DNA of 28,668 bases, from NCBI GenBank assembly GCA_030830465.1, contig JAURMY010000330.1:1-28668 (forward strand), read 5' to 3'. The DNA is from Alphaproteobacteria bacterium. Its GTDB lineage: Bacteria > Pseudomonadota > Alphaproteobacteria > Rhodobacterales > Rhodobacteraceae. This document shows positions 1 to 8,857 of the stretch, one piece after another. Under the pieces are notes generated by a model, which saw only the letters and a list, made by a program, of their open reading frames with translations, did no database searches and had not been told where the DNA came from. Numbering within the stretch: position 1 is the stretch's first letter; each line of letters begins with the position of its first letter. A program made the position numbers and the translations under genes.

Positions 1-1521
1 CTGGGTGAAACCGTGACCGAGGCCGTTATCACCGTTCCGGCCTATTTCAACGACGCCCAGCGTCAGGCCACCAAGGACGCCGGCAAGATCGCCGGTCTGG
101 ACGTGCTGCGGATCATCAACGAACCCACAGCGGCGGCCCTGGCCTATGGTCTGGACAAAGAGGGTGGCAAAACCATCGTGGTCTATGACCTTGGCGGCGG
201 CACCTTTGACGTTTCCATCCTTGAGATCGACGACGGCCTGTTTGAAGTGAAATCGACCAATGGCGACACATTCCTTGGCGGTGAGGATTTCGACATGCGT
301 ATCGTCGAATATCTGGCAGCCGAGTTCAAAAAGGAAAACGGCGTCGATCTGACCAAGGACAAAATGGCCCTGCAACGCCTGAAGGAAGGCGCCGAGAAGG
401 CCAAGATCGAACTGTCTTCGTCCTCGCAGACCGAAATCAACATGCCGTTCATCTCGATGCACCCGCAGGGCGGCCAACCGCTGCACCTGGTGCTGAAGCT
501 GACCCGCGCCAAGCTGGAAAGCCTGGTTTCGGACCTGATCAAACGCACGATGAAACCCTGCGCGGCCGCATTGAAAGACGCCGGCCTGTCCAAAGGCGAC
601 ATCGATGAGGTGGTTCTGGTCGGCGGTATGACCCGGATGCCGAAAGTGGTTGAGGAAGTGACCGCCTTTTTCGGCAAAGAGCCGCATAAAGGCGTGAACC
701 CGGACGAAGTGGTTGCCCTTGGCGCCGCCATTCAGGCCGGCGTTCTTCAGGGCGACGTGAAAGACGTTGTTCTGCTTGACGTGACCCCGCTGAGCCTGGG
801 CATCGAAACCCTGGGCGGCGTGTTCACCCGCCTGATCGACCGCAACACCACGATCCCGACCAAGAAATCGCAGGTCTTCTCGACCGCCGAGGACAACCAG
901 AACGCGGTGACGATCCGCGTATTCCAGGGCGAACGGGAAATGGCAGCCGACAACAAGATGCTGGGCCAGTTCAACCTTGAACAAATCCCCCCGGCACCAC
1001 GCGGCATGCCGCAGATCGAAGTGACGTTTGACATCGACGCCAACGGCATCGTGTCCGTCAGCGCCCGCGACAAAGGCACCGGCAAAGAGCAGAAGATCAC
1101 CATTCAGGCCTCGGGCGGTTTGTCCGACGAGGATATCGAAAAGATGGTGAAAGACGCCGAAGAAAACGCCGAGGCCGACAAGGATCGCCGCGAGCTGGTC
1201 GAGGCGAAGAACCACGCCGAAAGCCTGATCCACGGCACCAAGAAGTCGCTGGAAGAACATGGCGACAAGGTCGACGTTTCCACGGTTGAGGTCATCGAAC
1301 TGTCGATGAAAGCCTTGGAAGAGGCGCTTGACAAAGAAGGCGTTGGCAAGATCAAGGCCCTGACACAGGACCTGACCGAAGCCGCGATGAAACTGGGCGA
1401 AGCGATCTACAAGGCGCAGGCCGAATCGGAAGACTCGGACGGTGACGACGGCCCCAGCGCCGTCGACGAAGACATCGTCGATGCCGATTTCGAAGATCTC
1501 GACGACAACCGCCGCAAGTAA
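1..1521 (+). CDS. dnaK: Chaperone DnaK (Hsp70), 5' end missing
   Basis: The reading frame is open from base 1, so the gene begins before the window; by comparison with typical Hsp70 about 130 N-terminal residues are missing. The visible part starts just before the conserved [11 protein letters not shown] segment, then shows [11 protein letters not shown] and the phosphate-binding [10 protein letters not shown], followed by the [11 protein letters not shown] motif of the ATPase domain. The linker [15 protein letters not shown] leads into the substrate-binding domain, and the C-terminus is an acidic tail ending in DDNRRK. DnaK is the cytoplasmic ATP-dependent chaperone that works with DnaJ and GrpE. 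dnaJ follows 69 bases downstream on the same strand, the usual dnaKJ operon; grpE lies about 10 kb away. Identification is certain. The GTG at 13 is internal and not a start. Confidence 0.98.
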   Translation: MGETVTEAVITVPAYFNDAQRQATKDAGKIAGLDVLRIINEPTAAALAYGLDKEGGKTIVVYDLGGGTFDVSILEIDDGLFEVKSTNGDTFLGGEDFDMRIVEYLAAEFKKENGVDLTKDKMALQRLKEGAEKAKIELSSSSQTEINMPFISMHPQGGQPLHLVLKLTRAKLESLVSDLIKRTMKPCAAALKDAGLSKGDIDEVVLVGGMTRMPKVVEEVTAFFGKEPHKGVNPDEVVALGAAIQAGVLQGDVKDVVLLDVTPLSLGIETLGGVFTRLIDRNTTIPTKKSQVFSTAEDNQNAVTIRVFQGEREMAADNKMLGQFNLEQIPPAPRGMPQIEVTFDIDANGIVSVSARDKGTGKEQKITIQASGGLSDEDIEKMVKDAEENAEADKDRRELVEAKNHAESLIHGTKKSLEEHGDKVDVSTVEVIELSMKALEEALDKEGVGKIKALTQDLTEAAMKLGEAIYKAQAESEDSDGDDGPSAVDEDIVDADFEDLDDNRRK

Positions 1522-1543
1522 TCCCGGCAAAATCCAAATCCGG

Positions 1544-1566
1544 TGTCGGCCCCTTTCGGGCCGACA
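1544..1566 (+). terminator. Intercistronic hairpin between dnaK and dnaJ
   Basis: A perfect 9-bp GC-rich stem (TGTCGGCCC, 1544-1552, paired with 1558-1566) encloses the 5-base loop CTTTC. No T-tract follows, so it is unlikely to be a full intrinsic terminator. Hairpins at this position commonly stabilise the upstream dnaK message or attenuate reading into dnaJ, giving more DnaK than DnaJ; that role is inferred here. Confidence 0.6.
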
Positions 1567-1590
1567 TCCCGTTCCGGCAGGTTGAATTCA

Positions 1591-2733
1591 ATGTCAAAGC
1601 GCGACTTTTATGATGTTCTGGGGGTGTCCAAAGGGGCGTCCGAAGCGGAGCTGAAAAAAGCCTATCGCAAAAAGGCGATGGAACTGCACCCTGACCGCAA
1701 CAAAGACAAACCCGACACCGAGGCCCAGTTCAAGGAAGTGAACGAAGCTTACGACGTTCTGAAAGACGCCGACAAGAAAGCCGCCTATGACCGTTTCGGC
1801 CATGCGGCGTTTGAAGGCGGGCAGGGCGGTCCGCAAGGCTTTCACCGGGGCGGCGGCGGCGGCGATTTCTCCTCGGCCTTTTCCGACGTTTTCGAAGACC
1901 TGTTCGGCGATTTCATGGGTGGCGGACGCGGTGGCCAGCAACGCGCCGCGCGCGGCAGCGACCTGCGCTACAACATGCGTATTTCCCTTGAGGAAGCCTT
2001 TACCGGCAAACAGAAAACCATCTTGGTCCAAAGCTCGGTCGCCTGTGATTCCTGCCATGGGACCGGGGCCGAAGGCGGGGCTGAACCCTCGAACTGCCCG
2101 ACTTGTTCGGGCATGGGCAAGGTGCGCGCGCAGCAGGGCTTTTTCACCGTGGAACGCACCTGCCCCACTTGCTCGGGCCGTGGTCAGATCATCAACAACC
2201 CATGCAAATCCTGCGCCGGCGCAGGGCGCAAGCAAAAGGAACGCTCGCTGTCGGTCAACATTCCGGCGGGCGTTGAAACCGGCACCCGCATCCGCCTATC
2301 CGGTGAGGGCGATGCCGGTATGCGCGGCGGCCCGGCGGGTGATCTCTATATCTTCATCGAAGTGAAAGAACACCAGATTTTTGAGCGCGAGGCCAACAAT
2401 CTGTTCTGCCGGATTCCGGTCAGCTTTGCCACCGCCGCCCTTGGCGGTGAAATCGAAGCGCCGACAATCGACGGCGGCCGCAGCCGCGTGAAAATTCCTG
2501 CCGGCAGCCAGACCGGAAAACAGATGCGCCTGCGCGGGAAAGGCATGCCCGCCTTGCGTGGCGGCACCGAAGGCGATCTTTACATCGAACTGGCGCTTGA
2601 AACCCCGGTCAACCTTAGCAGCAAACAAAAAGAACTGCTGCGCGAGTTTGAAAAACTGGGTCAGGACAACAACCCTGAAGGTTCAAATTTCTTCCGTAAA
2701 GTCAAAAGCTTCTGGGACGGAATGAAGGGCTAG
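1591..2733 (+). CDS. dnaJ: Co-chaperone DnaJ (Hsp40)
   Basis: DnaJ stimulates the DnaK ATPase and delivers unfolded clients. The 380-residue protein has the full class A layout: an N-terminal J domain with the HPD tripeptide (in MELHPDRN), a Gly/Phe-rich linker, and a zinc-binding domain with four CxxCxGxG repeats ([32 protein letters not shown]). The C-terminal beta-sandwich domains follow, with GDLYI repeated twice. The ATG at 1591 is chosen because it gives the family N-terminus [12 protein letters not shown] and has GGCAGG upstream; an upstream in-frame extension to 1543 runs through the intercistronic hairpin and is not credible. The stop is only 6 bases from the end of the convergent kinase gene. 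Confidence 0.97.
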   Translation: MSKRDFYDVLGVSKGASEAELKKAYRKKAMELHPDRNKDKPDTEAQFKEVNEAYDVLKDADKKAAYDRFGHAAFEGGQGGPQGFHRGGGGGDFSSAFSDVFEDLFGDFMGGGRGGQQRAARGSDLRYNMRISLEEAFTGKQKTILVQSSVACDSCHGTGAEGGAEPSNCPTCSGMGKVRAQQGFFTVERTCPTCSGRGQIINNPCKSCAGAGRKQKERSLSVNIPAGVETGTRIRLSGEGDAGMRGGPAGDLYIFIEVKEHQIFEREANNLFCRIPVSFATAALGGEIEAPTIDGGRSRVKIPAGSQTGKQMRLRGKGMPALRGGTEGDLYIELALETPVNLSSKQKELLREFEKLGQDNNPEGSNFFRKVKSFWDGMKG

Positions 2734-2739
2734 CCTTAG

Positions 2740-3621
2740 CTATTTTTGCATCCGCTCTTCAAGAAACGCTTTCACTTCCATCAGGGTTGGAATCGCCGCC
2801 GCCGTGCCGGGCCTTGTGACCTGAATTGCCGCCCCCGCTGCCGCAAAGCGCATCGCGCCGCGTGGATCCATTCCTGCGTCCAGCCCTGCAACGAAAAAAC
2901 CCAAATAGGTGTCGCCCGCACCCGTCGTATCCACCGGGGTCACATCGAATGCCGGCACCATGATCTTTTCGCCGCCAGACAAGTAAACCGCCCCTTCGCT
3001 GCCGCGCGTGATCAGACATTCAGCCACCGGCAAGTGATCCGGCGTAACGCCCAGCGCTTTTGAAAGCTGTTCCGCCTCGACCGCGTTGACCACCAGGAGA
3101 TCAATGAAGGGCAGAACCTCTTGCACTGCATCCGCATCAAAGGGCGCGGCGGAATAGACCACACGCAACCCCCGCCCTTTGGCGTGTTCTGCGGTAAAGG
3201 CGACAAGGTTCGTCTCGTTCTGCAACAGGCAAAAATCACCCTCTTCGGCATCCTCCAACGCGGCGGCAATGCGGGATTCGTCCTGGGCCAGATTGGCCGC
3301 TGAATAAATCACAATGGCATTTTCGCCCGACGGATCGACATTGATGATCGCATGGGCGGTCGGCAAGTCCAAACGCGCGATGTGGTCTACCGAGGCCCCG
3401 GTTCTGGCAATTTCGGCAACAGCCCAATCCCCATCCGCGCCAACCGCCCCAATGTGAATGACTGTGGCACCTCCATGCGCTGCGGCTATGGATTGGTTGG
3501 CGCCCTTTCCCCCCAGCCCGATCGAATGGTGGGTCGCCGCCAGGGTTTCCCCCGGTGCCGGAAGATGCGGGACGGAATAAATATGGTCCGCGTTGATCGA
3601 GCCCAGATTGTAAATCGCCAT
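2740..3621 (-). CDS. rbsK: PfkB-family sugar kinase, probably ribokinase
   Basis: The 293-residue protein resembles ribokinase, which phosphorylates D-ribose at O5 with ATP. The N-terminal half has the sugar-binding signature LGGKGANQS. The C-terminal PfkB signature VDTTGAGDTYLGFF contains the GAGD anion hole and the catalytic Asp. Length fits the family (about 300). The start is the ATG at 3621, which overlaps the maeB stop in a TGATG arrangement, so translation is probably coupled to maeB; a longer frame to 3690 lies inside maeB and is rejected. Being paired with malic enzyme rather than with ribose transport genes leaves the true substrate open; another PfkB sugar or nucleoside kinase is possible. 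Confidence 0.85.
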   Translation of the reverse strand: MAIYNLGSINADHIYSVPHLPAPGETLAATHHSIGLGGKGANQSIAAAHGGATVIHIGAVGADGDWAVAEIARTGASVDHIARLDLPTAHAIINVDPSGENAIVIYSAANLAQDESRIAAALEDAEEGDFCLLQNETNLVAFTAEHAKGRGLRVVYSAAPFDADAVQEVLPFIDLLVVNAVEAEQLSKALGVTPDHLPVAECLITRGSEGAVYLSGGEKIMVPAFDVTPVDTTGAGDTYLGFFVAGLDAGMDPRGAMRFAAAGAAIQVTRPGTAAAIPTLMEVKAFLEERMQK

Positions 3622-5879
3622 CAGGCCACCTTGCAGGCCGCCATCACGGCCATATGCAAAATATCGGTTTCGGTCGCAGTGGTGGCGCACAGCTGAACCG
3701 GCAATTCCACCCCTGTCAGAATCGGCCCGATCACCGTGGCCCCCGCCATTTCCTGCAGCAACTTGACCGAGATCGAGGCCGAGTGCCGCGCCGGAACCAC
3801 CAGAATATTCGCCGGCCCCGACAAGCGGCAGAAAGGGTATTGCTTCATCACTTTCGGGTTCAAGGCGACATCGGCGGTCATCTCACCGTCATACTCAAAA
3901 CTGACCCCGCGCCGGTCCAGCACATCGCTGGCCAGATGCATCTTTTCCGCACGCTCGGACACGGGATAGCCGAAGTTCGAAAAACTGACAAAGGCAACCC
4001 GCGGTTCCAGCCCCAGGCTGCGGGCGACATGCGCCGCACGTTCCGCGATGTCGGCCAGATCCTCTTCGACCGGCCATTCATGCACCAGCGTATCGGCAAT
4101 CAGCACCAGCCTGCCACGCAACAAAACCGCCGTGACACCCACCGCGCCATCCTTGGCCGTGGCGTCAATCACATGGTTCAGCATTTGCAGCACCTGCGCG
4201 GATTTGCGTGTAGCCCCGGTGACCATACCGTCCCCGTGTCCGTGCGCCACCATCAGCGCCGCAAAGACATGCCGATCGCGTGAGGCCAGGCGGTGACAAT
4301 CATGCTGATCATAACCTTTGCGCTGTAACCGGCTGTAAAGAAACGACTTATAGACATCCAGGTGTTTGGTATTTGCGGCGTTTACCACCTCTATTTCGCC
4401 ATAGGCATCGCCCAGACCCGCCGATTCAAGCTTTGTTTTGACATCCGCCTCGCGGCCCACAACAACCGCTTCGCCCAGCCCCGAACGGGCATAGTTGACC
4501 GCCGCACGCAGCACCCGGACATCATCGCCTTCGGCAAAAACCATCCGCGCCTGCGCCTGTTTCGCCCGCGAATAGAGCGATTGCAGGATCGAGGCCGTCG
4601 GATCCAACCGTGCCTTCAGCGAATGGGTATAGGCATCCATGTCAATGATCGGCCGCCGTGCGACACCCGTTGCCATGCCCGCCTTGGCCACCGCCGGCGG
4701 GATGGTATATATCAGACGCGGATCAAACGGCGTGGGGATGATATAGTCGCGCCCGAAGCTCAGATTCGCGCCGTAAGCCATCGCCACTTCATCCGGCACG
4801 TCCTGGCGCGCCAGTTTGGCCAGCGCTTTGGCGCAGGCGATTTTCATCTCGTCATTGATGGCGCGGGCGTGGATATCCAGCGCGCCCCGGAAAAGATAGG
4901 GGAAGCCCAGGACGTTGTTCACCTGATTGGGATAATCGGACCGGCCCGTCGCGACGATCGCGTCTTCGCGTACGGCATGGGCCTCTTCCGGGGTGATCTC
5001 AGGGTCCGGGTTTGCCATGGCAAAGATCACCGGATTTGGCGCCATCGAGGCGATCATCTTTTCCGTCACCGCACCTTTGGCGGATACGCCCAGAAACACG
5101 TCGGCGTCGACCATCGCCTCTTCCAAGGTCCGGGCGTCGGTCTTTGCCGCGTGGGCCGATTTCCACTGGTTCATGCCTTCGGTGCGGCCCTGATAAATCA
5201 CGCCTTTGGTGTCGCAAGTGATGCAATTGTCGTGTTTTGCGCCAAAGGACTTGATCAACTCAACACAGGCGATGCCCGCCGCCCCCGCGCCGTTAAGAAC
5301 GATTTTACAGTCCTCGATCTTTTTGCCGGTCAGATGCAATGCGTTGATCAGGCCGGCCAGGCAAATCACGGCCGTCCCGTGCTGGTCGTCATGAAAGACG
5401 GGAATATCCATTTCCTCTTTCAGACGCTGTTCAATGATGAAACATTCCGGCGCCTTGATGTCTTCCAGATTGATCCCGCCAAAGGACGGCCCCATCAGGC
5501 GCACCGCATTGATAAAGGCGTCGGGGTCCTGGGTATCAAGCTCAATGTCGATTGAATTGATATCGGCAAAGCGCTTGAACAGAACGGCCTTGCCCTCCAT
5601 CACCGGTTTTGACGCCAGTGCGCCCAGATTGCCCATCCCCAGAATTGCCGAACCGTTGGTGATGACCGCAACCATGTTGCCCTTGGTGGTGTAGTCATAG
5701 GCGGATTCCGGATTGTCCGCGATCGCCTGAACCGGCACCGCAACACCCGGCGAATAGGCCAGCGACAGATCGCGTTGGGTGGCCATCGGGGTGGAGGCGA
5801 TGATCTCCAACTTGCCGGGCTTGGGTTCAAGGTGGTAGGCCAGCGCCTCTTCGGGCGTGGTTTTATTGCTTTTTGCCAT
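3621..5879 (-). CDS. maeB: NADP-dependent malic enzyme, MaeB type with phosphotransacetylase-like C-terminus
   Basis: The enzyme decarboxylates malate to pyruvate with reduction of NAD(P). The 752-residue protein is a two-part fusion. The malic enzyme half (about residues 1-420) contains SLAYSPGVAVP, the EGKAVLFKRFADI segment, the metal-site motif FHDDQHGTAV and the dinucleotide-binding VLNGAGAAG. The C-terminal half (about 425-752) resembles phosphate acetyltransferase, with GDGMVTGATRKSAQ and IADTLVHEWP. In this family the C-terminal part usually has no acetyltransferase activity and serves for acetyl-CoA regulation; that is family knowledge, not seen here. The start ATG at 5879 gives MAKSNKTTPEEAL. 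The gene is divergent from mutS and translationally overlaps the downstream sugar kinase. Confidence 0.95.
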   Translation of the reverse strand: MAKSNKTTPEEALAYHLEPKPGKLEIIASTPMATQRDLSLAYSPGVAVPVQAIADNPESAYDYTTKGNMVAVITNGSAILGMGNLGALASKPVMEGKAVLFKRFADINSIDIELDTQDPDAFINAVRLMGPSFGGINLEDIKAPECFIIEQRLKEEMDIPVFHDDQHGTAVICLAGLINALHLTGKKIEDCKIVLNGAGAAGIACVELIKSFGAKHDNCITCDTKGVIYQGRTEGMNQWKSAHAAKTDARTLEEAMVDADVFLGVSAKGAVTEKMIASMAPNPVIFAMANPDPEITPEEAHAVREDAIVATGRSDYPNQVNNVLGFPYLFRGALDIHARAINDEMKIACAKALAKLARQDVPDEVAMAYGANLSFGRDYIIPTPFDPRLIYTIPPAVAKAGMATGVARRPIIDMDAYTHSLKARLDPTASILQSLYSRAKQAQARMVFAEGDDVRVLRAAVNYARSGLGEAVVVGREADVKTKLESAGLGDAYGEIEVVNAANTKHLDVYKSFLYSRLQRKGYDQHDCHRLASRDRHVFAALMVAHGHGDGMVTGATRKSAQVLQMLNHVIDATAKDGAVGVTAVLLRGRLVLIADTLVHEWPVEEDLADIAERAAHVARSLGLEPRVAFVSFSNFGYPVSERAEKMHLASDVLDRRGVSFEYDGEMTADVALNPKVMKQYPFCRLSGPANILVVPARHSASISVKLLQEMAGATVIGPILTGVELPVQLCATTATETDILHMAVMAACKVA

Positions 5880-6011
5880 GTGTTCAGGTTCCCTGTTTCG
5901 CGCAACTCTACATGGCTGGCCAATCCTCTACAATATCGCCCGCCGGTTTACACTTTCGCTTGGCGTGCACCCCGTGTAGTTTTTTGTTCCGGGTGCCGTA
6001 GGGGAATTTGG

Positions 6012-8684
6012 GTGGACACGACGAACGCTTCTGTAACGCCGATGATGGCGCAGTATCTTGCGATCAAGCAGGATTATCCGGACGCCCTGCTGTTTTACCG
6101 CATGGGCGATTTCTATGAGATGTTTTTTGACGACGCGGTCGCGGCCAGTCAGGCGCTGGATATCGCGCTGACCAAACGCGGCAAGCATCTGGGGCAGGAT
6201 ATCGCGATGTGCGGGGTTCCGGCGCATTCTGCCGAGGGGTATCTTTTATCGTTGATTAAGAAGGGTTTCCGGGTCGCTGTTTGCGAGCAACTTGAAGACC
6301 CGGCAGAGGCGAAAAAGCGCGGGGCCAAGTCTGTGGTCAAACGCGATGTCGTGCGTCTGGTCACGCCCGGAACCCTGACCGAAGACTCTCTTTTGAGTGC
6401 CCGGAAATTCAACTATCTGGCAGCCTACGCCGAAATCCGCGGCGAGGGGGCGCTGGCCTGGGCGGATGTTTCAACCGGGGATTTGTATGTGCAACCCTGC
6501 CCCCGATCGGTTCTGACGTCGCAACTTGCCCGGCTGTCGCCGAGCGAAGTTTTGATTAATGGGTCTTTTGAATCAGACTTGTACCCGATGATCGCGGAAA
6601 TGGGCGCTTCGCCCACCGCCTTGTCGCAGGCCAGTTTTGACAGCACCGGCGGGCTCAAGCGGTTGTGCGCGGTGTTTGGCGTGTCAACGCTGGATGGATA
6701 TGGCCAGTTAGGCCTGCCTGAAATCTCTGCCATGGCGGCCTTGGTCGATTATCTGGACATCACCCAAAAGGGTAATTTGCCCCTGCTTCGCCCGCCGGTT
6801 CGAGAAATTCGCGATCAATTGATGCAGATTGATGCCGCAACGCGCCGGAATCTGGAACTGACCGCGTCTTTGACCGGCAGCGCCCAGGGGTCCCTTCTGG
6901 CCGTGATTGACCGGACGGTCACAAGCGCCGGTGCGCGCTTGCTGGAACGGCGGATCAACAGTCCCAGCACCGATATTGCGACGATCACGGCCCGGCTGGA
7001 TGCAATTTCATTTGCTCATGAAAATCGCCTGCTTGCCCAGGACGTAAGAACCGCGCTGCGCCGCGTGCCGGATATGGAGCGCGCCCTGTCCCGTCTTGCG
7101 CTGGACCGTGCGGGCCCGCGCGACATTGCCGCAATTCGCACTGGGGTGAGTGAATCCCGCGCCATTTCAGTCCTGCATGGCGATCACGACCTGCCGGACG
7201 AATTGACCAATGCGATGGCCGAGCTTGTTGGGTTTGACGACTTGATATCGCTGCTTGACACAGCGCTGATCGACGAGCCCCCGCTCTTGATCAGGGATGG
7301 CGGGTTTATCGCGCCCGGTTTTTCTGCTGATCTGGATGACGCCTGCGCGCTTCGCGATCAGGGCCGCGAAGTGATTGCAAAGCTGCAATCGGCCTATGTT
7401 TCAAGGACGTCGATAAACGCACTTAAAATCAAGTATAACAACGTTTTGGGATACTTTATTGAGACCCCGTCTTCACATGCAGACAAGATGCTTGCCGCGC
7501 CGATGTCTGAATTGTTTATTCATCGGCAAACCACTGCGAACGCGGTGCGGTTTACTACGGTCGAACTGTCGGAACTGGAAACCAGGATCCTGAACGCCGG
7601 GGGGCGGGCGCTTGAAATCGAAAAACAGATTTTTTCCGATTTGCGGGCTGCGGTGCTTGAAATTGCCGGCCGTGTCGGAATTGCCGCCCGCGCTTTGGCC
7701 AGAACCGATTTGACTTATGCGCTGGCCGATTTGGCCCTGACGGAAAACTGGTGTCGACCGGCCTTGCGCGGGGATCAGGCGTTTCGTGTTGTGGGGGGGC
7801 GGCACCCGGTTGTCGAACGCGCGCTGAAAAAGTCCGGCGACGGGGTTTTTGTTGCAAATGACTGCGATTTGTCCCCCGAAACCCCGGATTCTGCCCGTGC
7901 CTGGCTTTTGACCGGCCCGAATATGGCGGGTAAATCGACGTTTTTGCGCCAGAATGCCTTGATTGCCCTTTTGGCACAGATGGGCAGTTATGTTCCGGCG
8001 GAGCAGGCCGAAATCGGGATCGTCACGCAGTTGTTTTCCCGTGTGGGCGCTTCGGATGATCTGGCGCGGGGGCGGTCGACCTTCATGGTGGAAATGGTTG
8101 AAACTGCCGCGATCCTCAATCAGGCCGGACCGGGTGCCTTGGTGATCTTGGATGAAATCGGCCGGGGTACCGCGACCTATGACGGTCTGTCCATCGCCTG
8201 GGCGACGCTTGAACATCTGCATGATGTAAACCGATGCCGAACGTTGTTTGCGACCCATTATCATGAACTTACGGCCCTGTCCTCATCTTTGGGTGGCGTT
8301 TCAAATGCCACAGTGTCGGTGAAGGAATGGCAGGGCGATGTGATCTTCCTGCACGAAGTGATCAAGGGCGCGGCGGACCGGTCCTATGGCGTTCAGGTCG
8401 CGCGACTGGCCGGCTTGCCCGATGCGGTGATTGAACGTGCCCGCACGGTTTTGGCGGCATTGGAAAAGGGCGAGCGGGAGGGCAGTAGCGGGAAAAAGGC
8501 TATGCTGGATGATTTGCCCCTGTTCGCCGCAACACCTGTTCGCAAGCCGAGCGTTCAGAAGGGTTCTGAGGTTGAGGCCCGTTTGAGTACGATTTCACCT
8601 GACAGCCTGTCCCCGCTGGAGGCGTTGCGACTGGTTTACGAACTGCGCCAGATGCTGCCGGCAGAGGATTTGGACAAGTTGTGA
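6012..8684 (+). CDS. mutS: DNA mismatch repair ATPase MutS
   Basis: MutS recognises mismatches and small loops and recruits MutL. The 890-residue product has the N-terminal mismatch-binding domain, including FYRMGDFYEMFFDDA with the Phe-x-Glu mismatch motif. Connector and lever domains follow. The C-terminal ATPase has Walker A TGPNMAGKSTFLRQ, STFMVEMVET, Walker B LVILDEIGRGT and ATHYHEL. Near the C-terminus DDLPLF resembles a beta-clamp-binding motif, and LSPLEALRLVYELRQML is the usual oligomerisation helix region. The GTG start at 6012 is preferred because AGGGGA lies 6 bases upstream and it gives a short leader before TPMMAQYL, as in other MutS proteins; ATG 6042 is the alternative. The frame stays open upstream to 5775 but that part overlaps maeB antisense. 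Confidence 0.96.
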   Translation: MDTTNASVTPMMAQYLAIKQDYPDALLFYRMGDFYEMFFDDAVAASQALDIALTKRGKHLGQDIAMCGVPAHSAEGYLLSLIKKGFRVAVCEQLEDPAEAKKRGAKSVVKRDVVRLVTPGTLTEDSLLSARKFNYLAAYAEIRGEGALAWADVSTGDLYVQPCPRSVLTSQLARLSPSEVLINGSFESDLYPMIAEMGASPTALSQASFDSTGGLKRLCAVFGVSTLDGYGQLGLPEISAMAALVDYLDITQKGNLPLLRPPVREIRDQLMQIDAATRRNLELTASLTGSAQGSLLAVIDRTVTSAGARLLERRINSPSTDIATITARLDAISFAHENRLLAQDVRTALRRVPDMERALSRLALDRAGPRDIAAIRTGVSESRAISVLHGDHDLPDELTNAMAELVGFDDLISLLDTALIDEPPLLIRDGGFIAPGFSADLDDACALRDQGREVIAKLQSAYVSRTSINALKIKYNNVLGYFIETPSSHADKMLAAPMSELFIHRQTTANAVRFTTVELSELETRILNAGGRALEIEKQIFSDLRAAVLEIAGRVGIAARALARTDLTYALADLALTENWCRPALRGDQAFRVVGGRHPVVERALKKSGDGVFVANDCDLSPETPDSARAWLLTGPNMAGKSTFLRQNALIALLAQMGSYVPAEQAEIGIVTQLFSRVGASDDLARGRSTFMVEMVETAAILNQAGPGALVILDEIGRGTATYDGLSIAWATLEHLHDVNRCRTLFATHYHELTALSSSLGGVSNATVSVKEWQGDVIFLHEVIKGAADRSYGVQVARLAGLPDAVIERARTVLAALEKGEREGSSGKKAMLDDLPLFAATPVRKPSVQKGSEVEARLSTISPDSLSPLEALRLVYELRQMLPAEDLDKL

Positions 8685-8716
8685 AAAAGTGTCGCAGGGC
8701 GCTTGGAATCGAAATA

Positions 8717-8744
8717 TTTACATATTCAAAAATTAGAATATAGT
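8717..8744 (+). promoter_or_regulatory. Candidate sigma-70 promoter for the Met-rich repeat gene
   Basis: TTTACA (8717-8722) and TATAGT (8739-8744) are each 5/6 matches to -35 and -10 consensus with a 16-bp spacer, in the 173-bp gap after mutS. An inverted repeat (ATATTC at 8722-8727, GAATAT at 8736-8741, 8-bp spacer) lies across the promoter, a position where a repressor could bind. Both calls rest on pattern only. Confidence 0.45.
8719..8739 (-). promoter_or_regulatory. Shared bipartite motif, copy 1 (minus orientation)
   Basis: Read on the minus strand this is ATTCTAAT-6 bp-ATATGTA. The same two words occur with a 4-bp gap on the plus strand at 10585-10603, upstream of the third gene of the island. 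It overlaps the candidate promoter of gene 1. A common regulator binding both is plausible but unproven; AT-rich promoters can match by chance, and the spacing and orientation differ. Confidence 0.35.
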
Positions 8745-8857
8745 TAACGAACGTCGAACGGTCGGATTTCCGCCCGTAAGGATTTCGAGGAAGGGCAGTT
8801 TGACTTGCTTGTCTGCACCTCAACAGAAACACGTCCAATTGAACAGGAACTTGAATC

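Noticed and set aside
2725..2747. Terminator between dnaJ and the sugar kinase
   Set aside because: Only a 4-bp stem (GCTA/TAGC) before TATTTTT; too weak to claim.
4362..5555. Long 397-codon plus-strand frame inside maeB
   Set aside because: It is antisense to a clear malic enzyme frame and has a shadow-like composition rich in His, Arg and Gly.
8800..8828. Alternative promoter TTGACT closer to the Met-rich gene
   Set aside because: No acceptable -10 sequence at 16-18 bp; the pair at 8717-8744 is better.
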